Shown: positions 45,593-58,867, counted from the stretch's first letter. The stretch: 64,000 bases of DNA from Takifugu bimaculatus (GCA_004026145.2 CP034995.1:6116240-6180239), one strand, 5' to 3'. Program-made: numbers and translations. The notes: a model not told the origin generated them from the letters alone.

Positions 45593-48064
45593 AGCCTCAT
45601 CATCATTACTGACTGCTTCTCTTTGTGTTTCAACAATAAAACTTTAAAGCTTCTAGTTCAGAGTCAATCAAACTTCTTTAAAAGGAAATATTGGCAATCA
45701 ATCATTATGCGTCGTCTCTGTGTGTTTCAATCGTCTCTGTGCATTTCAGTCGTCTCCATGTGTTTCTGTCAGAGGGACAATCAATCAGGCCCAGCCGCTC
45801 GTCTATAGATAGATTTGTGTAAACGAACAGACGTTCCAACACGCAGATACACGACAATTTCCTGTCACATGAGTTATGGACGACCACAATAGCTCCCATA
45901 ATAGTTTCCCATCTCCACAGCGACCCCTCCATGACCTTGTGTTTGTGGTCATGAACATGGCAGTAAACGGGGGAGCGTTTAGGAGGTTTACAGCTGGAGG
46001 ACGGTGTTTGTCCTGCAGGACGCCACCTGTTTGGACAAGAGAAGAAGAAAGAGGAGGATGTGAAGGATTATGGGAGATAAACACCTAAATGTTTATGGGC
46101 AAAACCCAGTGAAACCAGTGAATAGGAATACAATGGATCCATATCTGAACAACACTAAAACAAATGATTTGATATTGTGTGTTTCCATGACAACATCTCC
46201 ATCAGGGTTAGCTGGTATATAGGACAGAGATGACAAATGTTATGGTGACAGGTTATGGATGACCAGGACGATGGAAGAAACTGGAAACTGCCTGCGTCCA
46301 TGTGGAGACAACAGGGTACTGTGACATGGTCCAACATCACCAACCATTCAGACAATTTAGCACAGCTTTATTTACACGTCTATAACATAACAACAGGAAA
46401 AGGTACACTTAACATGGAGAACCGCTTGAGCAGGACCAGGGTCGTAGGGGGGCTCCTGCTGATGGACAGATGTGTAAAAGAAGAGGAGATGGAGAGAGCA
46501 GAGGAATAGGAGAGCAACCGGAGTTTCAAATCTAAAAATGAGGGGGGGGGGGGGGTCAGTGAGGTCAGAGGTTACCATGCACAAATACCTGTGGTGGGGA
46601 CACACTGATGTTTGGCATCATTAAAATCTTCGTGCTCATTTATGAAACAGGAAAAAAAACAATTTTTCATTTAAAACAGGAAAAACCCAAGTTTCCCACT
46701 CATTTTTCTGGAGAAAAAGACATTAATCCCTGAACGTCCAGAAAGAAAATCTGAACTGAGCTCCAAATATTCATGGCCTGTGAAATCCTGAATGTATGTT
46801 GAGCACCCAGAACATCTGAGTGTGAATAATTGGAAAACTGAGCTCTGAACAGAGAAAGAGCATCTTTACATGCCGAAGCTGATGTCAACTGCAGAACAAC
46901 AGTTGACAGACAAACTGCACTAAATCCTGCTCCCACTGCTTACGTGACAGCTTTAGCCTGGGCTAGTTCTGCCTTCTCAGCTAGCTTAACAAAGGTCTCC
47001 AGTTACATAAAGAGGGCAAGGCTACTCTCAGGTCACATCTGGGGGGCTTCCTGCACCTGTGACGGACCTCCATCTTATTGCCCAGTTGGACATTCAAAAC
47101 TGACTCCAAAATGTGTAAAACTAACTAGGCTGTTAGCATAAGCTATAGGCAGCTTCTCTGTGAATGGATCATTATTGTCTGCTGCAACAAACATGCCGAA
47201 TATTTCAGGGAAACTGAAATTCCTGCTGGGCACAAACATTCCCACCTCTGTCAGCACCACAGGCCTCCCGACTGTTACACACCTGCTTGTGCCTGTGTGC
47301 CTGCCGATCCTAGGGGACTCTTGTGGTTTCCCACATCCTGTAACAGCTGAGCTCCCACAGGTGCCCGGGCCAGTCCAGGAGGGCAGGAAGTGTTGGAACG
47401 TCAACAGGTCAAAGACCCTCTTCAGTAAAGGAAGAGCAGCAAGCGGCTGAGTCAGAGGAAGGAATTTTTAATGTGATCAGGGGTTCACTGATAGTGGAGG
47501 TCAAGGTCAGGCACAGCACCAGGACATTGGGGGGAGGGGGGTCGATTGTCTCCAGAGGGACCTGGAAAAGCCTCCACAGTCAAGGAACTCTAGCAAGTAG
47601 TCTGCACTTCAACCCTGATTACAGGAAGAGAACTCAATAAATCAGCCACCACCTCCTCCGACTGATGTGTGAATGTGAAGCCTGTGATGGAAGCCTGGTG
47701 ACATCTACTGGAACCAGCAACTGGCAGGGGGATCCACCCAGTCCACCCACTTTAATGCTGTAACGCGAGACAAAAGAAGAGTCTTCACACAGGGCAGAAC
47801 AGTCTTACTGGCTGTATTCACACAGAATCATACCATCATTCAGTTTGTGTTTTTTCTGTAGTTAGAAGAGATAGAAGAACAATATGCGGCTGCAGACGTC
47901 GGGCTGTCTCATGGCCGACACTTTTGAAGTTCAGACCCATCAAATGAAAACATACACATGCACACATACACACACATGCACGCGTACACACACTAATTAC
48001 ACACAAACTAAATTATATGTGCACTAATACATTACTGCACACATCATATACAGGTCTGTCCACT

Positions 48065-48111
<47 letters not shown>

Positions 48112-49238
48112 TAAAAGTCTATCCTGTCACTCTCCTCTTGAATTATTTATCTGCAGACTGTCTAATTATAGCAGAGTGTCAAAAACACACCCAGACACTC
48201 TTCAACCATCCTGAGGTCCTCACTGACCCTCAACCAGAACATTGATGTTATGAAAAACAGGCCACTGAACACACACACTCTCTTCTGTTGTACAGCTGAT
48301 TGATGTTTTGTTGTTCAGGGGAAACGTCACTGAGTTTCACACATGTTTACCATGTCCATCAGGTGTCAAACATTCAAAGTTGACTAAATAGTCAGTGTTG
48401 CTTTTACACAAACAATTAAAACTGTGGTTGAAACAACAACCTGACAATTTGGATCAGACGATGATGATCAAATTAATACATAGAAAATCACATTCTACTA
48501 TTTTAAAAGTTGATATAACCGATAATTAAATTGTAAAAATTATAATAAATATAATCATTGCTTTCTATTTTTTATTAAAAGCAGATTTTATTCAGTTTTA
48601 TTTCGGCCATAAAATTAAAGGTTTGAGTTTTGTTTCAGATGACAAAACAAAAATGTTAAATATTAGAAAGAACTGATAAAAAACAAGAAGATAAAATCAA
48701 GTAAAGGATGATTCTTACACACTTTGTTTTAGCAACGAAGCTGAAATTAAAGTTTTTACAAGAGCGTCATGCTGACACGCATTTCAGTTCACATGTTTAC
48801 TGGAAACTCACGAACACACACACACACAGAAACACACACACCTTAAACTGTTCATTATTACACGCATCTCACACTAATTACATGTTGAACAGACTCATTA
48901 AGCTGAATTACTGGATGAGTTACAGCATCAAATTCAGAGAGGAAACATGAGCCAAGTCACACACACACACACCCTGGTGGTACAGTGCACACCAGTAAAC
49001 AGGCACAGAGAGCAATATGTACAGACTTGGTTCACTCATGTTTGTCAACAGCCTGAAAACTTGTTTTTCTGCCTTCGTCTGAAAACGGAATTCAGGATTA
49101 ATCAAAAAAAGTCATTTAAAATGATGACCTCACTGATGCTGTCAACATTAGTCTGTACATGAGCAGCGACACCTGATGGCTGGAAGCAGAACAGCTGCAC
49201 ATCTGCAACAATTAGGACTTACTGGTGCAGAATTGGAC
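45593..49238. other. Gene-poor DNA between got1 and nkx2.3
   Basis: No recognisable exon. Paired ORFs on both strands at 47075-47450 have no family resemblance I can name and no splice context. A G run (46541-46556) and a (GT)n tract (48070-48108) interrupt the sequence. Confidence 0.45.
48070..48108. repeat. (GT)n microsatellite
   Basis: Uninterrupted GT run. Confidence 0.95.
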
Positions 49239-49239
49239 A

Positions 49240-49580
49240 TGAGAGACCAGAACTGAGACCAGAGCTGAGACCAGTTCTGAGACCAGTGCTAAGACTAGTG
49301 CTGAGACCAGAACTGAGACCAGAGCTGAGACCAGTTCTGAGACCAGTGCTGAGACTAGTGCTGAGACCAGTTCTGAGACCAGAGCTGAGACCAGTTCTGA
49401 GACCAGTGCTAAGACTAGTGCTGAGACCAGAACTGAGACCAGAGCTGAGACCAGTTCTGAGACCAGTGCTGAGACTAGTGCTGAGACCAGTTCTGAGACC
49501 AGAGCTGAGACCAGTTCTGAGACCAGAGCTAAGACCAGTTCTGAGACCAGAGCTGAGACCAGAACTGAGACCAGTACTGG
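49240..49580. repeat. Hierarchical minisatellite (12-bp unit, 60-bp and 120-bp higher order)
   Basis: Tandem 12-mers of the form CTGAGACCAGNN. Five 12-mers make a 60-bp block, and two alternating 60-bp variants make a 120-bp higher-order unit. 49261-49380 and 49381-49500 are identical over all 120 bases. Both strands are open across the array because 12 is a multiple of three; the peptides (RPVLRPEL and SSGLRTGL) are not genes. Confidence 0.97.
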
Positions 49581-52500
49581 TTAAACTGTGCTGTTGGACA
49601 TCGTAAACATCTCCTGCTGCTTCTGCTATGGATTGACAGAACTTTATATTGTTCCAGACTTTAATCAAACAAATCTTCCTGAGACAACAGTAGCACACAG
49701 CAGAATTCTGACAGAACCCAACAGAACCTTGAAACTGTGCAGCTATGACCTGCAAGGTTGGAGTTTAATTGTTTTGTGTTTGACTGGTTTCATGTCTCCC
49801 AGTAAAGCTTTCTGACTAGTGACTGAATCAAACTGTTTTTTTCCTTTCTGGAAGTGAAAGTGAAAGTTAATGGCAGGAAGTTTCCCTGAGAAGCAATAAA
49901 CATCATCCCCTCCACCCTGCTGTCATCTAGGGGGCGTAAAGATGACAAACAGCCAAGCAGCGGTGGGGCCGGGGAGCTGACACCCCCGGTCTGGAGCCTT
50001 TCCAGCTGTGAACCTCGGCCCCCGCGAGTCGCAGTGATCTATTGCCGGTGTCCGTCCTGCTGGAGCGGCCGGTCCCGCCTGAGTGAGACTCTCTGGAGGC
50101 CCCTGTTTAGCCTGATCCAGGAAACAGGCCCTTTCCTCCACCCAAACACTGGGAGCCCAGCAGCGGTTCGCTGTGGGCAGGTCAACGAGGGCGCTCACGA
50201 TGGAACGATCCAAACCTGCCCGTAAAATGAACAAATCAAATCAGAACTCAGAGGTGTTCTGTTTATTTATTTATTTATTAATTTTTAATTTATTTATTTA
50301 TTTCAGGGTTTTATTGAGAGATATTAATTACAAATGGAGGCTTTTAAAATACAAACATTTATTCTCTGACACTTTATTTCAGAACGAGATCATATGATCA
50401 TTTGTGTTCCTGTGGGAACGTTTGTGAGATCAGGCTGACAGAGGTCGGGTGAGTGGGTACTTTCTCTGCTGCTGCTTGGGGGACTGAGCAGAAATAACTA
50501 AACTTGAACTGATTCAAGTGGCAATACTTTTACGACAATCCAAATTTAATGTAAAACATAAATAATTGTAGTCTTTTTTCGAAGAAAAAATGATTTTCTC
50601 TAATATTTTAAAAGATACACTTTATCTAAATTTCTCCACTTTTATTAGCTTTTTATTTTATAACATTTATAATATTTATTAAAAAAAATTATATATATAT
50701 AAGTTTGTAAAATAAGTTAAAAAGCTTGCAGCGAACTTATTATAGTGGACGGTATATTTTACTTGTCAGCTTCCTCATTTGATTTGATGTGTGGCGGAGT
50801 AGCGTCCCCCCTCCGGGTGATAGCTGAAGCCGTTGGCAGGTTGTGAAGCCGCCGGACTGGACGCTGTTTAGAAAATAGGGAGCTGATAAAGACGCACGAA
50901 GAGCAAAAAGCGTCTCTAATGGTGCGGCAGAGGGGATGATGGAGTAGTCCGTGTCTGCCCGGGAGGCACTAACCCCCCCCAGTTTATATACAGGTCTGAG
51001 GTGTCTGTGTGTGTGTATGTGGGGGGGAGGTCGGAATAAATATTCATCATCCTAACTAAACTGTTAGAAAATGAATCCAATAAAAGCTGGTTCGAATTAG
51101 CGCAACCAGCTTCTGTTGAAACAAGCTGATCCCAGATCAGCTCCCATAAATTAGAGCTGGGAGCACTGGTTTCCTCTTGAAGTGGAGGCTTCAGGAGAGG
51201 ACCCCCCTCCAAGCCTTTTAGACCAGCTCCGCCCCTCACACCCACACGCACACGCACACACAGAAGGCCCTAGATCCAGGAGGCCCAACACGGAAGCTTT
51301 GGCCAGCTTTCCATTTGAAACCTCATTTCAGGTTTGACTTGGTTTCCATAGAAACCCGAATAGTCGGCGTGTGTGCGCGTGCTGGTCGTGCCCAGGCAGA
51401 CTCCTCGTGGTTCCGGGTCACTGACGCTTTGATGGGGCTGTCACTGCATGCCTCGGCGAGATCAACACCACGCGCACCCGCAACACCACATCCCATGCAC
51501 CTTTTGAGCCGCAGGCAATCAGACGCGCGCACGTTCACGCGCAGGGATAAACAGATTTGAATGTTGAACCGTTGAACAATTTGAGATAAATCCGAAATAT
51601 TAGGGGGATAAAACACCGAGATCCTATTAAGCGAAATGAAAAGTTTAATGTCATCAAACAACAACACCGTGAAACAAACGCACGCACGTATCCACACACG
51701 CGCGCCGGGCCTAGATTATGTTTCCTCCTTCATCCCTCCATCCAGAGCCGCTTGGCGCCTCCATGACAGCAGACTGGAGGTGTAACGTTTCTTATTGTTA
51801 CCTCCGTCGATAACACACCCACGCGCGCGCCCACGCACTTTTGTTAATTGTTCAGAATAAGATTAAATCTGAGGTTTATTTGTTCTGATTTTGTACCCTG
51901 AAAAGTTTCTGAACCTGTTTAAGACTCACAGGTGAAAAAGTTTCCTATTGTAATAGATGAAGATTCCTCCTCTTCCTCATCCGCTCCTCCTCTCCTGGAT
52001 GCAGATAAAACACTGACTTCCGCTTGACAAACATCAGGGGTCCTCAACCTGATTGGACGCGGAGCTACGCTCAAAACCCTGCAACAGGACAGGTGAGTGT
52101 GTTCCAACCATAACCAGAAGGTTCTGTTTTGGCCCACCAGACCTTGTGGGCCTGGAGACTAACCCAGAATCGCCCTTCTCCTCAGACAGGCTGATGTCGG
52201 GGCGGTAACTAGCCGGTCCCTGCTGAGCTGGGCCGAGTGAAGGTTCGGCCCGCGTGAGCGTGATTTCGTCCATCTTGAACTCATACAGATGTCATAAACT
52301 GTAGAATGTTGTCATTTTAGAAACGCGCGGTTTTCTGCGGCCAAACAAAGGAACATTCCTGTAGAGTGACTCTTCGACGTTAGAGACGCTTTCAAGTGTT
52401 GCGCCTTCATTTCAGAACCTTCGCGGTTCTGAATTTCGTGTTAAATTCTTGGAGTTCCGTCAAAGCCAGATCTGGAGCCGGTGTCCCAGAACAAGCGTGG

Positions 52501-54219
52501 CGTCACTTCACGTTAACCAAAACACTTTTAATTTTCTTTCCAGCGGCTCCGGAGTCAGAAAACACAGCTCAGCCTGGCGTCGTTGGATTTAATGCTTATT
52601 TAAAGTAAATGGAGGCGGCCGCGTGCCAGTCTAAACACAGGCCGCCTGCTCGGCTCCGCTGGGCGGGGACGCGCGGACCGTGATGGGACGTGGATGGAGA
52701 GAGTCGCCGGGGAGTCTCGGGGGAACCGCATACACACACGCGCACACACACACACGCACGCAGAGGCAGCAGGATCCAACAGCGCGTGCACGCCATCAGC
52801 TGATCACCTGATCAGAAAGATGACGTTACCGAGAGGACGTGATTCATGTTTCCATTATTGATGATTCTCATTATTGATCATTGCTCATTGAGAATCTACA
52901 CAGACATATTGCTCATTAAAGCAAACTTGCGCAAAGTGGCAGATGATTAAACGCTTTTGGACTTGATCGTTTTGCGCTAAAAACAGATATAATTTATTTT
53001 CTTTTTTGATGGATCATGAACTGGTGAAGATGATTCAGTCAACTTCTCATGACGTTTCTCCTCAGGCCCATCATCGATGTGAAGCTTTGTTAACTCTGAA
53101 TTTTTCTCCTGCTGCAGCTCATGAACAATGTCAAACATTTTATTTGAACTTTTTTTTTTAAATAAAGCTGGTGAAGATTCTTCAACATGTTTTTTAATCA
53201 TTTAAATTTTAACCACAAATAATTACAGATTTAATTTTAATGTGCATTTTAAATAGAGAATAAATTCATACATGTGGGTTTAATTTTGTTAAAGATTTGT
53301 AGTTTTCGTACCTGTAACAACACCTGGGGGCGCTGTAAAACGGAAAGGGGGTACTGATAGGACAGATAGGCTAAGCTAAAAACGTCAGAAAGTTTTCCTG
53401 GAGGAATCTTAATTGCTCCGTGGGGCCCTGTTTATCTGCTCCGGGTGGTTATTAATACAACAGCCGATAAAGAGTCCGCTGAGACCCTCGAGAGCAGCTG
53501 CCGACCCACAGGGCGGACGGTGGGACAGGTTTGGGGTTGTCGGTGGCGGGTTTAAGCCTCTGCTGAGAGTTTGCGTCCTTGTTCCTCCCCAACCAAGATG
53601 GATGTTGGAAGAATCTGTTGATCTTCGCCACCTGGGTCAAAGGTTAACCTGAGACAGACAATCAGCATTTGTCTCCACATCTGACATCTGACCTTGACGC
53701 GCCACCAAAGTGACCTCCGGATGCGCACAGATTTACTCACACAGGTCCGAGCGATGACGCGAACAATAAGGAAAACTTGTAACCAGCAGATATGAACAAG
53801 ACTGACAACAAACAGGCCGCAAAGCCAAGAAGACAACTCCGTCCTCCATATTCCAAAAACACAACCGGAACGTCACGTTCGCTCCACCTTCCATCTGCGT
53901 GACTCTTTCACAAAAGCTCCTTCCAGCGTACACGGACTCTCCAGCTCACACGACCCTCCCCCTGACGGCAGAGGAGGCGCAGCTCCACCGCCCCGGTAGA
54001 GACTCAGCCACAGAACTTGAGCAGAGAGACGATCTGCATGGACACAACCGGGACTAATTCATGCGTTTCCGTCGCGATGAGGGATCCCAGGACTTCAACG
54101 CGCCACCTGCTTCTTAATCTGAGTTGATTGCCAGAGGAGAGGACACGGAAGGAAACAAGGAGTGCATGTTACTCAGCGGGCTCCATTTCCTCGGTGCTGT
54201 AGATCCGGAGCTGGGTGAC
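49581..54219. promoter_or_regulatory. 5' flank of nkx2.3, possible conserved non-coding elements
   Basis: No coding exon. Non-repetitive, moderately GC-rich blocks that look like conserved non-coding DNA lie at about 49925-50225, 50760-51250 and 52020-52280; this is an impression from base composition, not alignment. GATA cores (TTATCT, GATAAAG) lie near 53430-53470, upstream of nkx2.3. 53940-54219 is the probable proximal promoter and 5'UTR. Confidence 0.35.
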
Positions 54220-54277
54220 ATGATGCTGCAGAGCCCGCTCACCTCCACGCCGTTTTCTGTGAAGGATATCCTGAAGC

Positions 54278-54318
<41 letters not shown>

Positions 54319-55903
54319 CATCAGTCCGCCACCCTGGAGCTCCAGCACCGACCCCACATCCAGCTCACCGGCTCTCCTTCTTCCCAGCAGCAGCAGCAGT
54401 CTTTCCAGACTCCGCCGTCCTGCATGCTGGTGCAACGGGACAGCCCCTCATTCTCGGAGGGAGAAGACAACCTGGCGTACTTAAGCGCGCTGGCGGTGCG
54501 GGAAGAGGACCGCGCGGAGCCCAGCCTGTCCCCGGACATGTATGTCCATCCCGGTCTAGAGGGAGCCAAGCTGGACCCCACCGAGCTGGAGGAGCAGGAG
54601 AGCAGTGAGTGGACCCTCAACCTCAGACAGAAGACAAAGGCGGCAGGAAAATGCTGCCAGTTCCAGCTGATGAAACATCAGTAATAATAATGATTAGAAA
54701 TATGGAAACCTGCGTTTATGCAAGAGAGAAAATCCAGCTACACAAACACGCATTCATAAAATTATTCATAATTGAAAACTGACACGCAGAGAAACACATT
54801 TAAAGCGTAAAAGCTAAAACAAATGAAAATTGTTCTTTAAAAACAGCCCGCATTTCTATTGTGGAACGTGTCAATAGTTTACATGGATGACTGTAAAATG
54901 TGAATTTTGCAAATTAACAAATTAACTACCTGGACGTCCAAATCAGCTGAGAACGACCAGTAAAGTCTGAACTGGATCAGATTAAAGAGAAAAGATGTTA
55001 GAGGTGGATTTCTCACATTCATCTGATGCTGCTTGGATTTAATAATTAATACTAATAATGATCACTTTACAGATTATATCCGCTCCTTCATAGTTTAGAA
55101 CAAAGCCGGCTCATTGTTTTCATAAATGTTTCAAAGTGAACATGAAGTGTGTGTCTGCAGAGGCGAGCTTGACAAATATTTGAATTTTATGTCTGTTGAT
55201 TTCAAAAACTTGCACATGTGTGGTTGGAGCTCAAATGTCAATATTTTCTGCATGTTTGCGCCCAGAGAGCTGTGGTCTTGTGTCCCGGGAGGAGGCAGCG
55301 GAGGGCGCGCAGGGCGACCCGGATCGACCAGCGCAGAAGCAGCGGAGCCGGCGGAGACCCCGGGTCCTCTTTTCCCAGGCTCAGGTCTTCGAGCTGGAGC
55401 GACGCTTCAAGCAGCAGCGCTACCTGTCCGCGCCTGAGCGCGAGCACCTGGCGACCACCCTCAAACTCACCTCCAACCAGGTGAAGATCTGGTTCCAGAA
55501 CCGCCGCTACAAATGCAAACGGCAACGACAGGACAAATCCCTGGAGGCGGCGGGCCAGCACCACCCGCCTCCTCCGCGGCGCGTCGCCGTCCCGGTCCTG
55601 GTCCGGGACGGGAAGCCGTGTCTGGGCGGGGCGCAGAGCTACACGGCGGCTCCGTACGGTTCCAACCCGTACGGTTACAACGGATACTCGGCATACACAT
55701 ACAACAGCCCGGCCTACAACAGCAACTACAGCTGCACGTACAGCAGCATTCCCGCGCTGCCCCCCTCCAGCACGTCCAGCGCCTTCATGAACATGAACTT
55801 GAGCAACATGAGCAGTCTCAGCGGCTCCCCGCAACCGCAGCCGCACCAGGGACCAGCGGTGTCTCCCTGCCAGGGCTCCCTGCAGGGCATCCGGGCCTGG
55901 TAG
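54220..55903 (+). CDS. nkx2.3: NK2 homeobox 3 transcription factor
   Basis: Two exons, 54220-54604 and 55266-55903 (GT/AG), give 340 aa. The start MMLQSPLTSTPFSVKDIL matches the family start and contains the Groucho-binding TN motif (about residues 8-20). A 13-residue polyglutamine follows at about 22-34. The homeodomain (about 157-216) has VLFSQAQVFELERRFKQQRY and, in helix 3, KIWFQNRRYKCKRQRQ with the NK2-class Tyr54. The NK2-specific domain RRVAVPVLVRDGKPC lies at about 230-245. The C-terminus is GIRAW, as in human NKX2-3. A Tyr/Asn/Ser-rich region replaces the poly-Ala and poly-Gly stretches of the mammalian protein. NKX2-3 controls gut mesenchyme, spleen, gut vasculature and pharyngeal development (established knowledge). 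The upstream codons open from 54124 lack a conserved start, so 54220 is preferred. Reading frame intact. Confidence 0.97.
54280..54318 (+). repeat. nkx2.3: (CAG)n tract coding polyglutamine in nkx2.3
   Basis: A nearly pure CAG run directly after the TN motif, followed by CATCAT (His-His). Pure CAG runs are length-unstable. Confidence 0.95.
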
Positions 55904-57309
55904 CCTCGGAACGCTTTTCCAAACGGGTTTTTTTTTCCGTCGTGCGTGCGAAACAACCTGCGTGTGTACGTACGAACGTAGCGTGAAGCGATGCTGAGCT
56001 TTTGCCATTGACACTAAATCAATTTCAAAATTTGGATTTTCACGTTTTGTTCATCTTCACGTGCGCGCGCGCAGGGCTGAAGACTGAAGGCTGACGTGTC
56101 CAGCGCGAGGGCCGGGGTCACCCACGTTTGCGGGTTTCTGCTCCTGAATTTAAAAAACAAATAGAATGTTTTAAACATGTATATTTTAACTGCTTCAAAT
56201 GTTTGTCTTAGTTTATTTCACATCTATCAAATAAATCAGAGAAAAGGGCGATGTGTTTGATTCTGTCCACAAAATAATTAATCATAATCTTCATTAATAA
56301 AGATGTTGAATAAACCTCCTAAATGAAGCTGTCTAGTCTGCTGCAGGACATATATGAACTTGATGGAGGTAAATTTTGCTCATCACAGGGCTAAAAGCTG
56401 TCGGAGGAGGCCGGGCCAGCCGCGCTTTGTCCCTGTGCCAGGAGCCCTGAAAGGAAGAGGTTTCTCTCCATTTGAGGTCCTTAAAGGACGAGATTAAGCA
56501 CCTTAAATACGCCCGAAGAGCGAGCTGCAGCCGCGCGGAGGGAGACAGAAATAATGGCTCTTATTGGACTCGGACAAAAGGTGCGTGGTGGGCAGAACCG
56601 GGCACTCAACAAAGACAAAGGCGCGCAGGGGCCGTGAGATTGACGTCCTAATATTCCCAATTCAGGCAGCAGGCAGCGGGTTATTCTGCAAGGAGAAGGG
56701 ACACGCAGGAAAAATGTGCTCACTTTTGTTCCCCTTCAGGAGGCTTTTGTTCGGCCGCTCCGAGGACCCCAGCCGGGAGGCTTCAGGGCAGCCGGGCTGG
56801 AGGTGCAGGCAGCGGGGAGGCGTGCGTGTGAAAGGACAGGCCTTTATTGCTACAAGTTTCACCATTTATTCCAAATGAGGGAAATGGACGGGAGAGTTTT
56901 AGAGTGGCGGGGAGGGGGAGAGATGCTGAGGAGGGGGGAGGGGGGTGTTATATATAATAGTGTTATTTCAGCTCAGAGGGAGTTTTATTCTCACAGGTCT
57001 GATCAGGGAAATACATGCGGCGAAAATAGCGCAGACGCAAATATTCACAATTAAAAAAAAAAAAACCTAAACTTTGGCTTCATCCAAAAATCACCTGGGA
57101 AATAAGCACAACGTCGTATAACCCTGATTACTCCCAAAATAATTTATATTTTTTTTCATTGCGTTAGAAAATTAATTTATTAAAGCATAACAGCAAATCA
57201 TGCCAAGGAAAAAAAATACTGACAACTGAAGGTTTCTGTCTGAAGTTTTACACTTTCTTTTTAAATTAAATGTAAGTATTTTTCTCTGGTAATCATGTTA
57301 ATTCATAGT
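55904..57309. other. nkx2.3 3'UTR and downstream flank
   Basis: 3'UTR to about 56255. 56380-56880 is GC-rich, non-repetitive and not open over any length that suggests a gene; it looks like a candidate regulatory element. After 57050 the DNA becomes very AT-rich. Confidence 0.4.
56230..56235 (+). terminator. nkx2.3: Candidate nkx2.3 poly(A) signal
   Basis: AATAAA 327 bases after the stop codon; a second AATAAA lies about 65 bases further on. Confidence 0.55.
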
Positions 57310-57310
57310 C

Positions 57311-57368
<58 letters not shown>

Positions 57369-57369
57369 T
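57310..57369. repeat. (ATT)n microsatellite
   Basis: Uninterrupted ATT run of about 57 bp, followed by a short TAG run. Confidence 0.95.
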
Positions 57370-58084
57370 GTAGTAGTAGTAGTATAAGTCTAGTCGAGTA
57401 TTTTATCAATGTTTGATTTTAAATTTTGAAGCAAAAAACGTGATCATATTTTACATTTCAGTTTATGTTAAGCGTCAATGCATTTCAAACGTTAAAGAAA
57501 ATAAATGTATTAATAGATTTAAAGACAAACATTTGGAGCAGTTTTAAAAAGGTAAAATGTACATTTTAATTAAATCCGCGGGTCGGTGTTTATTTCTTTC
57601 TAAAAAGAAAAAAGTTATTTAAATCAAAATAGACTTTAAAAATTGAGCAAACGATTGTTGATATTTACAGAAATGTTTAAAGATTTTTTTTAATTTAAGC
57701 CTGAGTTAACATAAATTAGTTTTTATTTTAGTTTTTAACGGTTTGAATAAATCATTCGTTTTTAAATGAAGCAATGAAGTAAATGAAAAAGGTTCTTTAT
57801 GACCGAAAAAGAAGTTTAACAACTTTTATCGCAGTTTGTTGCTGTAAAATCCAGTTAAATCGGAGTTAATCCTGATTATCTGATGATCTGGAGCCTCCTC
57901 AGACGGCAAGTCTGCGCCTCTGATTCACATCTTAATCTGTTTGGGACAAAACAGCCTCGAAGCAACTGCAGCAGCGGCAACAGCAACTCCGGGTAATGGA
58001 GGAGTAATGAGGAGAAGGAGTCGAGAAGCTGCTGAGAGGCTGCAGGAACAAAGAAAGACGAGCCAGAGAGACGTCCACAGGTCA
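57370..58084. other. AT-rich intergenic DNA
   Basis: No ORF or repeat family recognised. Confidence 0.5.
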
Positions 58085-58440
58085 ATAATCTTGCAGCGGC
58101 AGCAACAGGAGCAGGCGCAGCAATGGGAGCAGCAACAGGAGCAGCAACAGGAGCAGGAGCAGCAATGGGAGCAACATGAGCAGGAACAACAAAAAGAGCA
58201 GCAACAAGGACAGCAGGGGCAAAAGCAGCAGCAGCAGCAGGAGCACCAGGAACAACAGAAGCAACAGGAGCACCAGGAGCAGCAGGATTAATAGGGGCAG
58301 CAACAGGAGCAACAGGAGAAGAAGCAGTAATGGGAGCAGCAACAGGAGCAGCAGTAGCAGCAACAGCAGCAACATTAGCAACAGTAGCAGCAGGAGCAAT
58401 AACAGCACCAAGAGGAGTAGCAACAGGGTCAACAGAGGTA
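58085..58440. repeat. Imperfect CAG/CAA/GGAG trinucleotide region
   Basis: About 355 bp of GCAGCAACAGGAGCAG-like triplet repeats. All three plus-strand frames and the minus strand give long low-complexity ORFs (Q/E, S/N/R, A/P/V and L). With no conserved flanks, start context or splice sites, I treat it as a non-coding triplet repeat. Confidence 0.85.
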
Positions 58441-58866
58441 AAAGAACAGCAACTTCTAATTGAAAAAACAATCAAAGCTACATCAAAGGCTCACTACTGA
58501 TCATGGTTACACTGGTCCTTGTGTTGATCCATTGATTCCTGAGCCAACAGGGAAAGAAAGAGGAACACGCGAACAGCTGCCAGCATTAGCCACATGCATT
58601 AGCCACAACAGCAGCAGCTCTTGGAGTGGTGAGAGAGACGACTGTTGTCTGCATCCACTTTAAATGTTTGTCACATTTGCAGCCTGTGTCTTTACTCCAG
58701 TGGGGGTATTGGTGCTAATTTATCAGTTTAACTGCCCCCAGAATCTCCCACAGGCTCTGCTGGGGCTAATAAAAACATGTTAATGCTGTTGCTCCACTGG
58801 GCTGGAGAATGTCTGCTGCACCACGGAGGCCCAGCAGCAGCACTGAGGCCTGACAGGCCCTGACAG

Positions 58867-58867
<1 letters not shown>

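Noticed and set aside
47075..47450. Overlapping ORFs on both strands (109 and 96 aa)
   Set aside because: No recognisable family, no splice context, and neither strand is favoured.
49219..49755. 178-aa minus-strand and 106-aa plus-strand ORFs of repeated LSSGLRTG / RPVLRPEL
   Set aside because: A 12-bp minisatellite is open on both strands by arithmetic.
51087..51111. tRNA-like GGTTCGAATT (B-box-like) sequence
   Set aside because: No A box, acceptor stem or cloverleaf around it; only a 7-bp hairpin.
55238..56014. 258-aa minus-strand ORF
   Set aside because: It is the GC-rich shadow of nkx2.3 exon 2; the plus strand has the conserved homeodomain.
57876..58475. Long Q/E-rich (+) and A/P/V-rich (-) ORFs
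   Set aside because: Triplet-repeat DNA is open in most frames; no conserved flanks, splice sites or start context.
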